A DNA stretch of 64,000 bases from Nostoc sp. FACHB-280 (GCF_014697615.1 NZ_JACJSD010000020.1:1-64000), one strand, 5' to 3'. Positions 26,294 to 36,046 are shown, counted from the stretch's first letter. A program made the numbers and translations. The notes: generated by a model not told the origin, from the sequence alone.

Positions 26294-29200
26294 ATGGTTG
26301 CCAATCTTTCTGGTTACTTACTCAATGAATATCTGTATGAAAGTGTAGACACCTCTATCTATCGGTGTCGTCGTCAGTCGGATTTCTCTACAGTTATTAT
26401 TAAAACTACCAGGGCGAAACATCCAAAGCCAGAAGAAATTACAAAATTGCGCCACGAGTATACAATTCTTCAGGCTCTCAGCGATGTCAAAGGAGTTATC
26501 AAAGCACATAGTTTAGAAAAATATGGTCATAGTTCAGCACTAATTTTAGAAGATGTTTGGGGGATACCTTTTAATCAACTATTAGCTTTAGGAAAATTGC
26601 CAGTATTGACGGTTCTTGCTGTAGCGATTCAGTTAGCACAAAGTTTACACAGCATACATACAAAGCAGATTATTCATAGAGATATTAACCCCCACAACAT
26701 TCTTTTAATACCAGAAAGTTTGACAGTAAAGTTAATCGATTTCAGTATGGCTGTGCAACTGTCAACAGAAACCCCCTGTATTTATCGTCCCAAAAACCTA
26801 GTTGAACATTTAGCTAATATTTCCCCAGAAAAAAACGCAACTACAAATCTATCTTTAGACTACCGGACAGATTTTTATGGTTTGGGTGTGACTTGCTATG
26901 AAATGTTAACTGGTAAACTACCCTTTACAACTAGTGATGCTTTAGATTTGAGCCAATGTCAAATTGCCAAAACTCCCTTACCACCGCACATAATTGACTC
27001 AGAAATTCCTGAAGCAGTTTCGGATATTGTGATGAAATTAATGGCGATAAATCCTAAAGATAGGTATCAAAATGCTTTAGGGTTAAAAGCCGATTTAGAA
27101 ACTTGTTTGTATCAACTGCAATGTCAAGGTGAAATTACAGAATTCGATTTGGGAGAACTAGATCAATTCGCTTGCTTTCAAATTCCTCAAAGACTTTATG
27201 GACGCATTCAAGAAATACGCTTGTTGCTAGATGGATTTTATCGAGTAGCAACTGGTAGCACAGAAATGATTTTAGTTTCTGGTGACTTGGGAAGTGGGAA
27301 AACCAGCGTTGTTAATGAAATTGCTCAATTCATTGAGCAGCAACAAGGATATTTTATTGCTGGTCAGTTTGACCAGTCAAAACAACACATTCCTTATTCT
27401 GCATTTATTGAGGCTTTGCAAGGATTAATTGAGCAAATACTAACAGAAAGTGCAGAAAAAATTGCCTGTTGTAAATACAATCTAATTAAGGCATTAGGAG
27501 TTAATATTCAGGTAATTATTGACTTAATCCCAGGCATAGCGCAAATTATTGGTAATGTATCACAATTAGGCGATCGCTCACCTCAAAATTGCCTACATCA
27601 AGTTTTGCAACAAGTTTTAGAGGTGTTTACCAAAGCAGAACACCCATTAGTTTTATTTTTAGATAATTTACAATGGGCAGATGCAGCCTCACTACAATTA
27701 ATTGAGACAATTATCTGCAATCAATATAGTCAAAGGTTACTGTTAATCGGGGCGTATAGAGATAGCGAAGTTTATCCCCATCATCCCCTAATTCAGACAG
27801 TTGAAAAAATTCACTTCTGCAAACCTGTAGTGCAGAATATTGGGCTTCAGCCATTAGATATTGAGGATATCTGTGAGTTAATTAGTGATAGTCTCAATGC
27901 TACGCTCACACTCCACAGTTTTCCTTTACATCATAAGAATCATGCAAGAGTTAGGGATTTAGCCCAATTAATTTATCACAAGACTCAAGGAAATCCCTTA
28001 TTAATTAATCAAATACTGCACAAGATTGAGAAATCAAATTTATTGCGGTTTGATTTTATTCATAGACAATGGCAGTGGAAATTAGAGGAAATTCAGGCAA
28101 TTAGTATTACCGATGAGCGAGTGTTAGAAGCGGCGATTCAAACTCTACCACAATTATCAGATATCACCTTACAAGCTTTAAAATTAGGCGCTTGTTTAGG
28201 GAATCAGTTTACTTTAAATAATTTAGCGATCGCACAAAAAATATCCCCACAAGCTACCCTGGATATTTTGTCGGAAGCACTGCAATTAAATCTAATTTTT
28301 CCATTATTAGGAACCGATAAAATTACTTATAAATTTTTAGGCGATCGCCTCCAAAAAACTGTATATTCTCTTATACCCAATGACCACAAGCAAAAAACAC
28401 ATTTAAATATAGGTCGCTTATTATTACAAAAAATTCCTGAGACTGCACTCACCGAAAATATCTTTGACATTGTTACCCAACTTAATCTAGCTTGGGAATT
28501 AATTACCCAAACCTCAGATAAAGAACATTTAGCAGTACTCAACTTAATTGCTGGTACAGAAGCAAAAAAATCAACAGACTATGCAACTGCGGTTAAATAC
28601 TTTAATTTTGGCTTAGGACTGCTACCTAAAACAGCTTGGTCTACTAATTACGATTTAGCCTTAAATCTACATTTAGAACTGATAGAAGCCGAATATCTAG
28701 CAGCCAATTATTATCAAGTTCAACAGCTATCAGCAATTGTTGTAAGCAAAGCCAAAAAACCTTTAGATAAAATCAAAGTCTTTGAAATTCAAATCCAATA
28801 TTATCTGAATCAAAACCAAATACAAGCAGCAATTGATAGCGCAGCCTCGGCTTTAAAAATGCTGGGTATTGCTTCGCCAAAAGAAACTGCTCAACAGAAT
28901 ATTCTGGGTAAATCTCTGATAACAAAAATACTGCTCAAAATCAAAGGCATTGATAATTTGCCACAATTGCCAGAGATGACAGACCCCTATAAAATTGCCG
29001 CCATCAAAATTTTAACTAGTATTCTTGTTCCTAGTTATTTCACTGCTCCACATCTGTTCTCATTTGTCATCTTTAAGATAGTGAATTTGAGTGTAAGATT
29101 TGGCAATTCTCCCCAAGCTGCTTACGGATATGCACTTTATAGCTGGCTATTGTGTGGAGTATTAGGAGATATTAAAACTGGGTATGAATTTGGCCAGTTA

Positions 29201-30229
29201 GCAATGAAGTTAATGGCTCGATTTGACAACCCAGAAATTAAATGCAAAGTTGTCAATATATTTAATGCTGATGTTCGTCATTGGCAAGAACACGCTCAAG
29301 CCACAATTCCCGCTTTTGTTGAAGCTTTGGATATGAGTTTAGCAGTCAATAATCTAGAAAATGCAGCCAAGAGTAGCATTAACTATTGTTACTATCAATT
29401 TTTGTTGGGTGAGCATTTAGATAATGTGCGTCATGCTCAAACAACATACATCAATCTAATGCGGCAGCTAAAACAAGAAAATGCGGTTCAGGCAATTAGT
29501 ATAGTTAGACAAACGGCGGCTAATTTAGCAGGCGCTTCAGCTTATACCTACTGTTTAATTGGTGATGAGTTTAATGAAGTAGAAATGTTGCCAATTTTGC
29601 AGAGTGATAATCATTATGCTGAACTGTTTATGGCTTACTCTTGCAAAGCAATGTTACTGTATTTCTTTAAAGAATATGACTTATCTGTAGAAAATGCTGA
29701 GTTGGCAGAAAACTATGCAGCAAGCTCTTTAGGAACGATGGCATTAGCTGTACATAATTTTTACTATTCTTTGGCATTGTTAGGTAGTTATGGCAATCAA
29801 CAACATCTAGATGCACAAAAACAAATACTGCACAAGATAGAAAATAATCAGAATAAAATGCGAAATTGGGCAACCCACGCCCCAGCAAATTACCAACATA
29901 AATATGAGTTAATTGCTGCTGAAAAAGCGCGAGTTTTAGGCAATAATTTAAAAGCGATCGCCCGTTACAAAGCAGCTAGTCAAGGTGCAGCCCAGTCTGG
30001 GTATATTCAAGAAGAAGCCTTAGCTAATGAATTAATCGCTGAATTTTATTTTGCTTATAATCAAGTAACTGTAGCTGAGATTTATTTAACTAAATCTTAC
30101 TATGGCTATATACATTGGGGAGCCACAGCTAAAGTCAAAAACTTAGAAGCTAAATATCCCGGATTTTTTGCCAGAATTCTCCAACGACAAAACACCAACC
30201 TGGATGTAGCAGTTCTGAATTATTCCTGA
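26294..30229 (+). CDS. Ser/Thr kinase-AAA ATPase-TPR giant signalling protein
   Basis: 1311 aa. Residues 1-270 are a Hanks-type kinase: VIIK Lys37, HRDINPHN with the catalytic Asp130, and DFS (149-151) instead of DFG. An AAA_16-like ATPase follows with GDLGSGKTS (about 335) and LFLDNLQWAD (about 455), then a long helical TPR-like region to the end. This is the front two-thirds of the cyanobacterial HstK-type kinases, which usually continue into GAF and histidine kinase domains. Here the chain stops after YPGFFARILQRQ, where the relatives enter their linker, and a strong terminator follows within 10 bp. A TTG at 26276 is the alternative start. Substrates unknown. Confidence 0.9.
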   Translation: MVANLSGYLLNEYLYESVDTSIYRCRRQSDFSTVIIKTTRAKHPKPEEITKLRHEYTILQALSDVKGVIKAHSLEKYGHSSALILEDVWGIPFNQLLALGKLPVLTVLAVAIQLAQSLHSIHTKQIIHRDINPHNILLIPESLTVKLIDFSMAVQLSTETPCIYRPKNLVEHLANISPEKNATTNLSLDYRTDFYGLGVTCYEMLTGKLPFTTSDALDLSQCQIAKTPLPPHIIDSEIPEAVSDIVMKLMAINPKDRYQNALGLKADLETCLYQLQCQGEITEFDLGELDQFACFQIPQRLYGRIQEIRLLLDGFYRVATGSTEMILVSGDLGSGKTSVVNEIAQFIEQQQGYFIAGQFDQSKQHIPYSAFIEALQGLIEQILTESAEKIACCKYNLIKALGVNIQVIIDLIPGIAQIIGNVSQLGDRSPQNCLHQVLQQVLEVFTKAEHPLVLFLDNLQWADAASLQLIETIICNQYSQRLLLIGAYRDSEVYPHHPLIQTVEKIHFCKPVVQNIGLQPLDIEDICELISDSLNATLTLHSFPLHHKNHARVRDLAQLIYHKTQGNPLLINQILHKIEKSNLLRFDFIHRQWQWKLEEIQAISITDERVLEAAIQTLPQLSDITLQALKLGACLGNQFTLNNLAIAQKISPQATLDILSEALQLNLIFPLLGTDKITYKFLGDRLQKTVYSLIPNDHKQKTHLNIGRLLLQKIPETALTENIFDIVTQLNLAWELITQTSDKEHLAVLNLIAGTEAKKSTDYATAVKYFNFGLGLLPKTAWSTNYDLALNLHLELIEAEYLAANYYQVQQLSAIVVSKAKKPLDKIKVFEIQIQYYLNQNQIQAAIDSAASALKMLGIASPKETAQQNILGKSLITKILLKIKGIDNLPQLPEMTDPYKIAAIKILTSILVPSYFTAPHLFSFVIFKIVNLSVRFGNSPQAAYGYALYSWLLCGVLGDIKTGYEFGQLAMKLMARFDNPEIKCKVVNIFNADVRHWQEHAQATIPAFVEALDMSLAVNNLENAAKSSINYCYYQFLLGEHLDNVRHAQTTYINLMRQLKQENAVQAISIVRQTAANLAGASAYTYCLIGDEFNEVEMLPILQSDNHYAELFMAYSCKAMLLYFFKEYDLSVENAELAENYAASSLGTMALAVHNFYYSLALLGSYGNQQHLDAQKQILHKIENNQNKMRNWATHAPANYQHKYELIAAEKARVLGNNLKAIARYKAASQGAAQSGYIQEEALANELIAEFYFAYNQVTVAEIYLTKSYYGYIHWGATAKVKNLEAKYPGFFARILQRQNTNLDVAVLNYS

Positions 30230-30239
30230 AAAACGAGAC

Positions 30240-30268
30240 ACCCGGCTTCTTCAAGAAGTCGGGTATTT
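30240..30268. terminator. Bidirectional terminator
   Basis: CCCGGCTTCTT (30241-30251) pairs with AAGAAGTCGGG (30253-30263); the hairpin is flanked by A residues on the left and TATTT on the right. It lies between convergent genes, the kinase on + and the ABC permease on -, and can serve both. Confidence 0.85.
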
Positions 30269-30289
30269 GAATCTCTCAATTTTTTGCTG

Positions 30290-31216
30290 CTAAACCAGAG
30301 AATCTCCCCCTGATTGATTCAGCGTTAACCGTAAAACTGACAGACCTAAAATTATCAAAAATAATATCAAACCAATTGTACAAGCATAGCTAATATCTAA
30401 ATTACTAAAAGCTTGTTCGTATAAATAATAAACAATTGTTTTAGAACTATTGAGTGGCCCGCCTTGAGTCATAATATATACTTCTTCAAAAACTTTTGTG
30501 GCGGAAATAGCCGAAATTACTGCTACTAAAGCTAAATAAGGTGTCATCAAAGGGATCGTGATATCCCAATGTTTCCTGATACCATCCGAACCATCAATAG
30601 CGGCGGCTTCATAAACATCAGCCGGGATTGATTGTAACCCAGCTAAATAAATTACCATGTAGTAGCCTAACCCCTTCCACATAGTTACAGCCATCACACT
30701 GGCTAGAGAAATTGGTAAGATACCCAAAATTTTATCTGGACTAGTTAACCAAGGAATTCCTTCAGGGAAGATTCCTAAAGTTTTGAGTAACTGATTAAGT
30801 AAACCGTTTTCGGCGTACAACCATTTCCAGGCGATACCTGCAACTACCATTGAAATTACTACTGGTGTATAATATGCGGCTCTAAACCAACTTACACCCC
30901 GCAGTTTTTGATTGACTAAAATTGCTAAACCCAGGGGAGTAATGACGAGAATGGGAACTACACCCACCAGATAAAGAAAGGTGTTTTCTAAAGTTTTCCA
31001 AAACACTGCATCTTTCCACAACCGCAGAAAATTGCCAAAACCTATCCATTGTGGTGGCTGGGAAATATCTTCATAGCTGGTGAAACTGAGGTAAAAGGCT
31101 TGTAATGCAGGCCAAAAAACCGTTAACCCCAACAGCACTAACGCAGGTAACAAAAACAAGTACGGTGTAAGTCGTTGTTGAATGAGAATCCAATTTTTAG
31201 ATGTCAGTTGACTCAT
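30290..31216 (-). CDS. ABC sugar transporter permease (MalF/UgpA type)
   Basis: A 308-aa permease with six membrane helices. The EAA loop reads EAAAIDGSDGIRKHWDITIP (about 215-234), the contact site for the ATPase, typical of carbohydrate importers of the CUT1 class. Neither the second permease (MalG-like), nor the sugar-binding protein nor the ATPase is in the window, so this is an isolated subunit. Sugar specificity cannot be read. The start is the ATG at 31216, 20 bases before the first predicted helix. Confidence 0.88.
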   Translation of the reverse strand: MSQLTSKNWILIQQRLTPYLFLLPALVLLGLTVFWPALQAFYLSFTSYEDISQPPQWIGFGNFLRLWKDAVFWKTLENTFLYLVGVVPILVITPLGLAILVNQKLRGVSWFRAAYYTPVVISMVVAGIAWKWLYAENGLLNQLLKTLGIFPEGIPWLTSPDKILGILPISLASVMAVTMWKGLGYYMVIYLAGLQSIPADVYEAAAIDGSDGIRKHWDITIPLMTPYLALVAVISAISATKVFEEVYIMTQGGPLNSSKTIVYYLYEQAFSNLDISYACTIGLILFLIILGLSVLRLTLNQSGGDSLV

Positions 31217-31484
31217 AACTGTGTGAGTTCGACAGCAAGGCTAACTCATATTACACGAACAGATGCAGTTGGAGTGAAGTTGCAGCGCGATCGCACAATT
31301 TGAGCTTTGGGAATTGCTGTCTTAATCATTTTTAAATTTATCTCAGTATTTATTAGCTGTTCTTGGTATCAATCACTTAAATTTATTAATTTAAAAAATA
31401 ATAATATTTGTATTTATCAGAGTAACAGCATAAATTAAACCCATAAACAAAAACACAGACAGCAATCACCCAGAGAGGTAAATT

Positions 31485-32096
31485 ATGAAGTCAGTAGTTA
31501 ATCAAAAATTGGAACCACAACAAATTACAACTGAAGAATTAACCTCCGGTCAACGCCTTGCTGATAAACTCGCATCTCATGTAGGTTCTTGGAAATTTCT
31601 GATTTGTCAAAGCACAATCTTAGCTGGATGGGTTGGGTTGAATTTAGCACCAGGAGTTCCTCACTGGGATGAGTCGCCATTCATCATGCTGAACTTGGTA
31701 TTTTCTTTCGCTTCAGCTTACACCGCACCCATAGTTTTAATGAGTCAAAATCGCCAGTCTGATACTGACCGGAGAAACGCTGAAATTGACCATCAAGTAA
31801 ACTTACGCGCCGGACAAAATATTGAACTACTCCATGAAAAACTGGATACACTACACACACAACAAATTTCCGAATTGACTCAAATCGTTAAAGAACAACA
31901 ACAAATGCTGCGGGAAATGAAAGTACATTTAGCTGCTACTAAAGAAGTTAAAGATAATCGCGTTACTCTAGCACCAGGACTCATTGTACAGATTAACGAG
32001 AAATTTCCTAAAACAGTCCCTGTTACCCCAGTTAGCAAGCCAGATAAATTTATCAGCGATAATACCAAACTTCTAGATCAATACATGCGCCGATAA
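31485..32096 (+). CDS. DUF1003-family membrane protein
   Basis: A 203-aa protein. The DUF1003 core is GQRLADKLASHVGSWKF, two membrane helices (about 44-62 and 73-92), then SQNRQSDTDRRNAEIDHQVN and a helix with coiled-coil character (LLHEKLDTLHTQQISELTQI). The conserved D/R pattern after the second helix is a family mark. Function is unknown; members are common in stress-linked loci. GAGAGG lies about nine bases before the ATG. It is followed on the same strand by a CadD-like gene after 256 bp. Confidence 0.88.
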   Translation: MKSVVNQKLEPQQITTEELTSGQRLADKLASHVGSWKFLICQSTILAGWVGLNLAPGVPHWDESPFIMLNLVFSFASAYTAPIVLMSQNRQSDTDRRNAEIDHQVNLRAGQNIELLHEKLDTLHTQQISELTQIVKEQQQMLREMKVHLAATKEVKDNRVTLAPGLIVQINEKFPKTVPVTPVSKPDKFISDNTKLLDQYMRR

Positions 32097-32352
32097 CAAT
32101 GAATTACCTACAATTTCAGCTTTTCAATAGAGTGAGAGTCTAAATTTTAAATATCTTGAGCCAGTTCTAGACTAAAATCTTGACTCTTCCCCTCTTCAGT
32201 TGTAATCAGCATTTACAGTCTTTTTATCTAATCAAATATGTCAATTCATTGGTGACATAAATTCACTTTGGATGCTACCCCTCTACACTTATTTAAAGTA
32301 GCAAGTTCCCAAAGTATGCAGACATCACTGTGCAGATCAAGGAGAAATAGAA

Positions 32353-33075
32353 ATGAATGAAATTATTACTAGCATTCCTACCGGCATCACAGCTTTTACC
32401 GCTACAAATTTGGATGATTTGGTCATCCTGACGCTGTTATTCTCACAAGTGAATGCAAGTTTCCGTTGTCGGCACATCGTGATTGGTCAATATCTTGGTT
32501 TTAGTACATTAGTAATTGCTAGTTTAGTTGGTTTTTTAGGAGGTTTAATTTTGCCTTCTGCGTGGATGGGTTTTCTTGGTTTTGCACCCATCGCTATTGG
32601 CTTAAATCGTCTATTAAATCCCGACAAAGATTCCTCTGAAACAACCGCATCAGAAGCAGAATTAACTAAATCTTCGCCCTTAACTAACTGGTTATCTCCC
32701 CAAGCTTTTAGTGTAGCTGCTATTACCATTGCCAATGGTAGTGATAATGTGAGCATTTATATGCCATTGTTTGCTAATGCAAATTTTTCTAGTTTACTTA
32801 TTATTATTACAGTCTTTTTATCATTAGTTGGTGTTTGGTGCTATGGCACATATAAACTTACCCGCCAACCCGCTATCTGTAATTTAATTTCACAATATGG
32901 TAACAATATTGTTCCCTTTGTGTTAATTGGTTTAGGTGTGTTTATCGTTTTAGATAGTGCTTCATTACCTCCCATTGCCTTAGCTGTTAGCTGTTTAGTT
33001 TTAACAGGCTTAGTCAAACTATATGGCATCAATACACAAGTAGAAACATCTAGTGAGGTTGACTGGAGAATATAG
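32353..33075 (+). CDS. CadD-family cadmium resistance-like transporter
   Basis: A 240-aa membrane protein with five to six helices. The opening FTATNLDDLVILTLLFSQVN and the later AAITIANGSDNVSIYMPLF carry the paired D/N-D motifs of the CadD family (LysE superfamily), proposed to export cadmium or other cations. In non-resistance contexts the real substrate is unknown. AAGGAG lies nine bases before the ATG at 32353. A secreted protein gene starts 66 bp downstream on the same strand and may be co-transcribed. No ArsR/CadC-type regulator is adjacent. Confidence 0.87.
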   Translation: MNEIITSIPTGITAFTATNLDDLVILTLLFSQVNASFRCRHIVIGQYLGFSTLVIASLVGFLGGLILPSAWMGFLGFAPIAIGLNRLLNPDKDSSETTASEAELTKSSPLTNWLSPQAFSVAAITIANGSDNVSIYMPLFANANFSSLLIIITVFLSLVGVWCYGTYKLTRQPAICNLISQYGNNIVPFVLIGLGVFIVLDSASLPPIALAVSCLVLTGLVKLYGINTQVETSSEVDWRI

Positions 33076-33081
33076 TTATCA

Positions 33082-33100
33082 ATGCTGGCTGAACCAGCAT
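33082..33100 (+). repeat. Small intergenic hairpin
   Basis: ATGCTGG and CCAGCAT pair around a CTGAA loop (33082-33100), between the CadD-like gene and the secreted protein gene. No T-run follows, so it is more likely an RNA-processing or stability hairpin than a terminator. Confidence 0.45.
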
Positions 33101-33141
33101 TAATAAACCAACAAGTTTTCATCATCAATAGGATAAATATC

Positions 33142-33762
33142 ATGAAACTCTTCCGAATGACTCTCGTTGCTTTAGTACTTTTAGTCAACTTAGTAATTGC
33201 TCAACCTTCTTGGGCGAGTCAACCCAATCTCACACAAGGTACTGATTATACCGAAGTTACTCAAGTAATTGATAATCTTTTAAAATTAAAAGAAAATCCT
33301 GCGGATTCGCAATATACATCAGAAGAAATTGAGCGTAAATTGGGTGATTTAAAATTACAAAAATATATTTTAGAAACGGCACAAGATTGGGCGCAGTGTC
33401 GTAATGAAACAGGTAAAACTCTCGGCGTATATGCACATAAACCCAAAAAATTAGCCCAAGGAAATACTCTCTACTTTTTGGGAAATGGTCAAATTACAGA
33501 TAATGATTGGGATTGCGATGGTGTTTATCTACCAACAGGGACTAAATTACCTGGAGATACGGAAGGTTTAACAGAACCTTTAGCGATTAAAGTTGTTGAT
33601 GGAACGCAATTAGTAGCGAAATCTAATCCAGAAACAGGTGTGCTTGAATTTAACGTTACCCCTGCTAATGTTTTCAAAGTTGGTGATATTGATTGGTTAA
33701 TTCCTAATTTGACTCAAGTTGACATTGATACCAAAGTTCCTGACGCACCAATTGAAGATTAA
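33142..33762 (+). CDS. Secreted hypothetical protein
   Basis: A 206-aa protein with a good signal peptide, MKLFRMTLVALVLLVNLVIA, cleaved probably after SWA near residue 27. The ATG at 33142 is chosen over one 20 codons earlier because it starts this signal and has AGGATAA in front. The mature part has two Cys residues (WAQCRNE and WDCDGVY) which could form a disulfide, and a beta-rich C-terminal half. I do not recognise the family. Its position just after the CadD-like gene suggests a shared periplasmic or envelope role (inference). Confidence 0.75.
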   Translation: MKLFRMTLVALVLLVNLVIAQPSWASQPNLTQGTDYTEVTQVIDNLLKLKENPADSQYTSEEIERKLGDLKLQKYILETAQDWAQCRNETGKTLGVYAHKPKKLAQGNTLYFLGNGQITDNDWDCDGVYLPTGTKLPGDTEGLTEPLAIKVVDGTQLVAKSNPETGVLEFNVTPANVFKVGDIDWLIPNLTQVDIDTKVPDAPIED

Positions 33763-33801
33763 AGCTGACTGAATCCTGAGACAAAGTAATACCTGAACAT
33801 T

Positions 33802-33835
33802 AGCCTTTAGATAAAGAAAATCTAAGGGCTTTTTT
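33802..33835 (+). terminator. Rho-independent terminator
   Basis: AGCCTTTAGAT (33802-33812) pairs with ATCTAAGGGCT (33820-33830) with one mismatch and is followed by TTTTT. It ends the transcript of the secreted protein gene. Confidence 0.88.
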
Positions 33836-33850
33836 GTAGGCGAGCTAGAT

Positions 33851-34627
33851 TCATATAGCAGAAATAGCGCAAACTTGTAAACCAACTGGTGTTTGGATAA
33901 TTACAGCTTCTACTCCAAAAACTTGGGCGATCGCTTGGGGTGTTAACACTTCTTTGGGTGTACCAACTCCCCAAAGTTTTCCTTGTTTTAATAAGGCAAT
34001 CCGAGAACTATAGCGTGCCGCTAAATTTAATTCATGTAATACTGTGACTATTGTTAATTCCTGTTGTTGATTTAAATCTTTTAACAATTCTAATAATTGC
34101 AGTTGATAATTTATATCCAAATAAGTAGTTGGTTCATCTAATAATAAAACCTTGGGTTCTTGCGCCAATGCTAAAGCTAAAAAGGCACGTTGTCTTTCAC
34201 CACCAGAAAGTTGTTCGACTGGGCGATCGCACTTATTTTCTAGTTGGGTTTTTTGAATTGCCAAATCAACTTTTTGCCAATCTTGGGCTGTTAACTCCCA
34301 TTGCCACCAAGGTTGATGCGGCGTGCGTCCTAAGCTGACTAATTGCCGCACATTCAAACCCACTGGTACAGTTTGTTGTTGTGGTAATAATGCCAATTTC
34401 TGCGCTACTACGTTCGGTGGTTGAGAATGAATTGCTTTACCATCAAGTAAGACAATTCCCTGTTGGGGTGTCAAAATTCGACTCAATAATTTGAGTAAGG
34501 TTGATTTACCAGAACCATTCGCACCAACTAAACTTAACCATTCTCCGGTTTGCAAGGTGAGGTTAATATCTTGAACAATTGGTTCTGTGGTGTAACCACC
34601 AGTGAGATTTTGTAATTCTAAAGGCAT
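33851..34627 (-). CDS. Iron-siderophore/cobalamin-type ABC ATPase (FecE-like)
   Basis: A 258-aa ABC ATPase with Walker A GANGSGKST (about 35-43), signature LSGGERQR (about 144-151), Walker B VLLLDEPTTYLD and the switch His in VLHELNLAA. The Q-loop and the LPQQQTVPVGLNVRQLV region are of the FecE/BtuD class. It sits downstream of a FecCD permease gene on the same strand (84 bp), so both form one importer for ferric siderophores, haem or cobalamin. No periplasmic binding protein or TonB receptor is in the window. The substrate is not decided. Confidence 0.93.
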   Translation of the reverse strand: MPLELQNLTGGYTTEPIVQDINLTLQTGEWLSLVGANGSGKSTLLKLLSRILTPQQGIVLLDGKAIHSQPPNVVAQKLALLPQQQTVPVGLNVRQLVSLGRTPHQPWWQWELTAQDWQKVDLAIQKTQLENKCDRPVEQLSGGERQRAFLALALAQEPKVLLLDEPTTYLDINYQLQLLELLKDLNQQQELTIVTVLHELNLAARYSSRIALLKQGKLWGVGTPKEVLTPQAIAQVFGVEAVIIQTPVGLQVCAISAI

Positions 34628-34635
34628 TTTATATT

Positions 34636-34680
34636 AGGTGATAGGTTACAGGTTAGAGGTTACAGGTTACAGGTTATAGA
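34636..34680. repeat. Heptamer tandem repeat (AGGTTACA type)
   Basis: GGTTACA/GGTTAGA units repeat about five times between the permease and ATPase genes. This is a short tandemly repeated (STRR-like) heptamer array; similar arrays occur at 41.99-42.09, 49.88-49.93 and 51.43-51.47 kb. Confidence 0.7.
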
Positions 34681-34711
34681 TTTAACAGCTTGTCCATTCT
34701 GGATTTTACTT

Positions 34712-35728
34712 TTACGATTTACCCAATCCAGAAGAACGACGATATAGCAACCAGATAAATAAAGGTGAACCTAATAAAGCAGTTACAGAACCTACTGGTA
34801 GTTCAACTGCACCTAGTCTAGAGAGTAAATCTGCAAAGGTCAGCAACCATGCACCTGCCAGTGCTGACAGTGGTAAAACAAAACGGTGGTCTGTACCAAC
34901 CAGCAAGCGGACTCCATGCGGTACTATCAAACCGACAAAGCCAATCAAACCACTAATGCTAACTGCACCGGCGGCGAGTAAAGTTGCAACACCACCAATT
35001 AATAAACGCGATCGCGTTAATGATACTCCCAAACCAACAGCCAAATCATCACCCAAAGCCAGCACATTCACAGACCGCGCCAGCAACCATCCACACAGCA
35101 GCGCCACCATAATATAAGGCCCTGCTGTCGTAATTTCTTTCCATCCTCTAGCATTCAAGCTACCCACCAACCAACTCAACGCCACTTGAATGCGACCATC
35201 TTCAGCGAGTAATAATAATGTACTCTGCACCGCACCCAATAAAGAACTGACCGCGACCCCTCCCAAAATCAGCCGTTCAATGGAAATTCCGGAACCGGCG
35301 CGACCCAAAAAAATCACTATGGCAGAGGTCAAAATTGCACCCAGCCACGCTGCAAAGGGAATAGCAATGGGGAAAAATTGCAAAGTAATCATCACAATCA
35401 CAATTAATCCTGCACCTGCGGAAATCCCTAAAATAAAAGGGTCAGCCAGGCTATTACGTAACATTCCTTGCAGTAGTGCGCCAGACATTCCCAAAGCTGC
35501 ACCCACAATCATCGCCGCAACAATTCGCGGTAGCCGTAAATCCCAGATAATAGTTTGGTTAGTGGGATCACCTTGATGTAGAATAGCCTCCCACAATTGC
35601 GAAAAACTCAAGGGGACTGCGCCTTGAGACAGTGACAGCACTAGAGTCATGATTAGTGCTGTACTGATGAGTAAAACAGCCCAGAATATACGGTTTTTGG
35701 TAACAGCAGCTGGTAACGAGATTTTCAT
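34712..35728 (-). CDS. FecCD-family iron ABC permease
   Basis: A 338-aa permease with about ten helices. LRLPRIVAAMIVGAALGMSGALLQGM (landmark, about 65-90), NSLADPFILGISAGAG and SISGLIGFVGLIVPHGVRLLVGTDHR carry the family blocks, the last including the coupling helix that meets the ATPase. With the downstream ATPase gene it forms a siderophore or cobalamin importer core. It is full length. The binding protein that should deliver the substrate is not nearby. Confidence 0.94.
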   Translation of the reverse strand: MKISLPAAVTKNRIFWAVLLISTALIMTLVLSLSQGAVPLSFSQLWEAILHQGDPTNQTIIWDLRLPRIVAAMIVGAALGMSGALLQGMLRNSLADPFILGISAGAGLIVIVMITLQFFPIAIPFAAWLGAILTSAIVIFLGRAGSGISIERLILGGVAVSSLLGAVQSTLLLLAEDGRIQVALSWLVGSLNARGWKEITTAGPYIMVALLCGWLLARSVNVLALGDDLAVGLGVSLTRSRLLIGGVATLLAAGAVSISGLIGFVGLIVPHGVRLLVGTDHRFVLPLSALAGAWLLTFADLLSRLGAVELPVGSVTALLGSPLFIWLLYRRSSGLGKS

Positions 35729-36046
35729 TAATAGACTTTAGGGACTTCCAATTAAAAAATATCCCATCATCAGGGGATAGGGAAGACGTGGTAGACAAGG
35801 GGGACAAGGTAGACAAGGTAGACAAGGGGGACAAGGTAGATAAGAGAGAAAAAGCTAGTGAATTAAGACTTACCCATAAAGGTTTTGTGTTGAGAATATG
35901 TGTAAGGTTCTAAACTCCAAACTCTTGGTTTTTCGTCCTATTACATAAACACTCAGAAAGTTATTACCTAAATCCTCTACTCACTATCTCCCCTGTCTCC
36001 CTCATCTCCCTCATCTCCCTTGTCTCCCTTGTCTCCCTCATCCTCC
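35729..36046. other. Intergenic region with nonamer repeats
   Basis: 318 bp upstream of the FecCD gene and downstream of the oxidoreductase gene. Two arrays fill much of it: GTAGACAAG/GGGGACAAG units at about 35788-35850, and CATCTCCCT/TTGTCTCCC units at about 35987-36046, reaching the oxidoreductase stop. A partial GACTTACCCA end (about 35868) resembles the repeat at 4548. No gene is supported. Confidence 0.6.

Noticed and set aside
35568-35834. Open frame on the minus strand upstream of the FecCD gene
   Set aside because: Its N-terminus (SPLSTLSTLSPL) is a translation of nonamer tandem repeats, and it overlaps the FecCD start.
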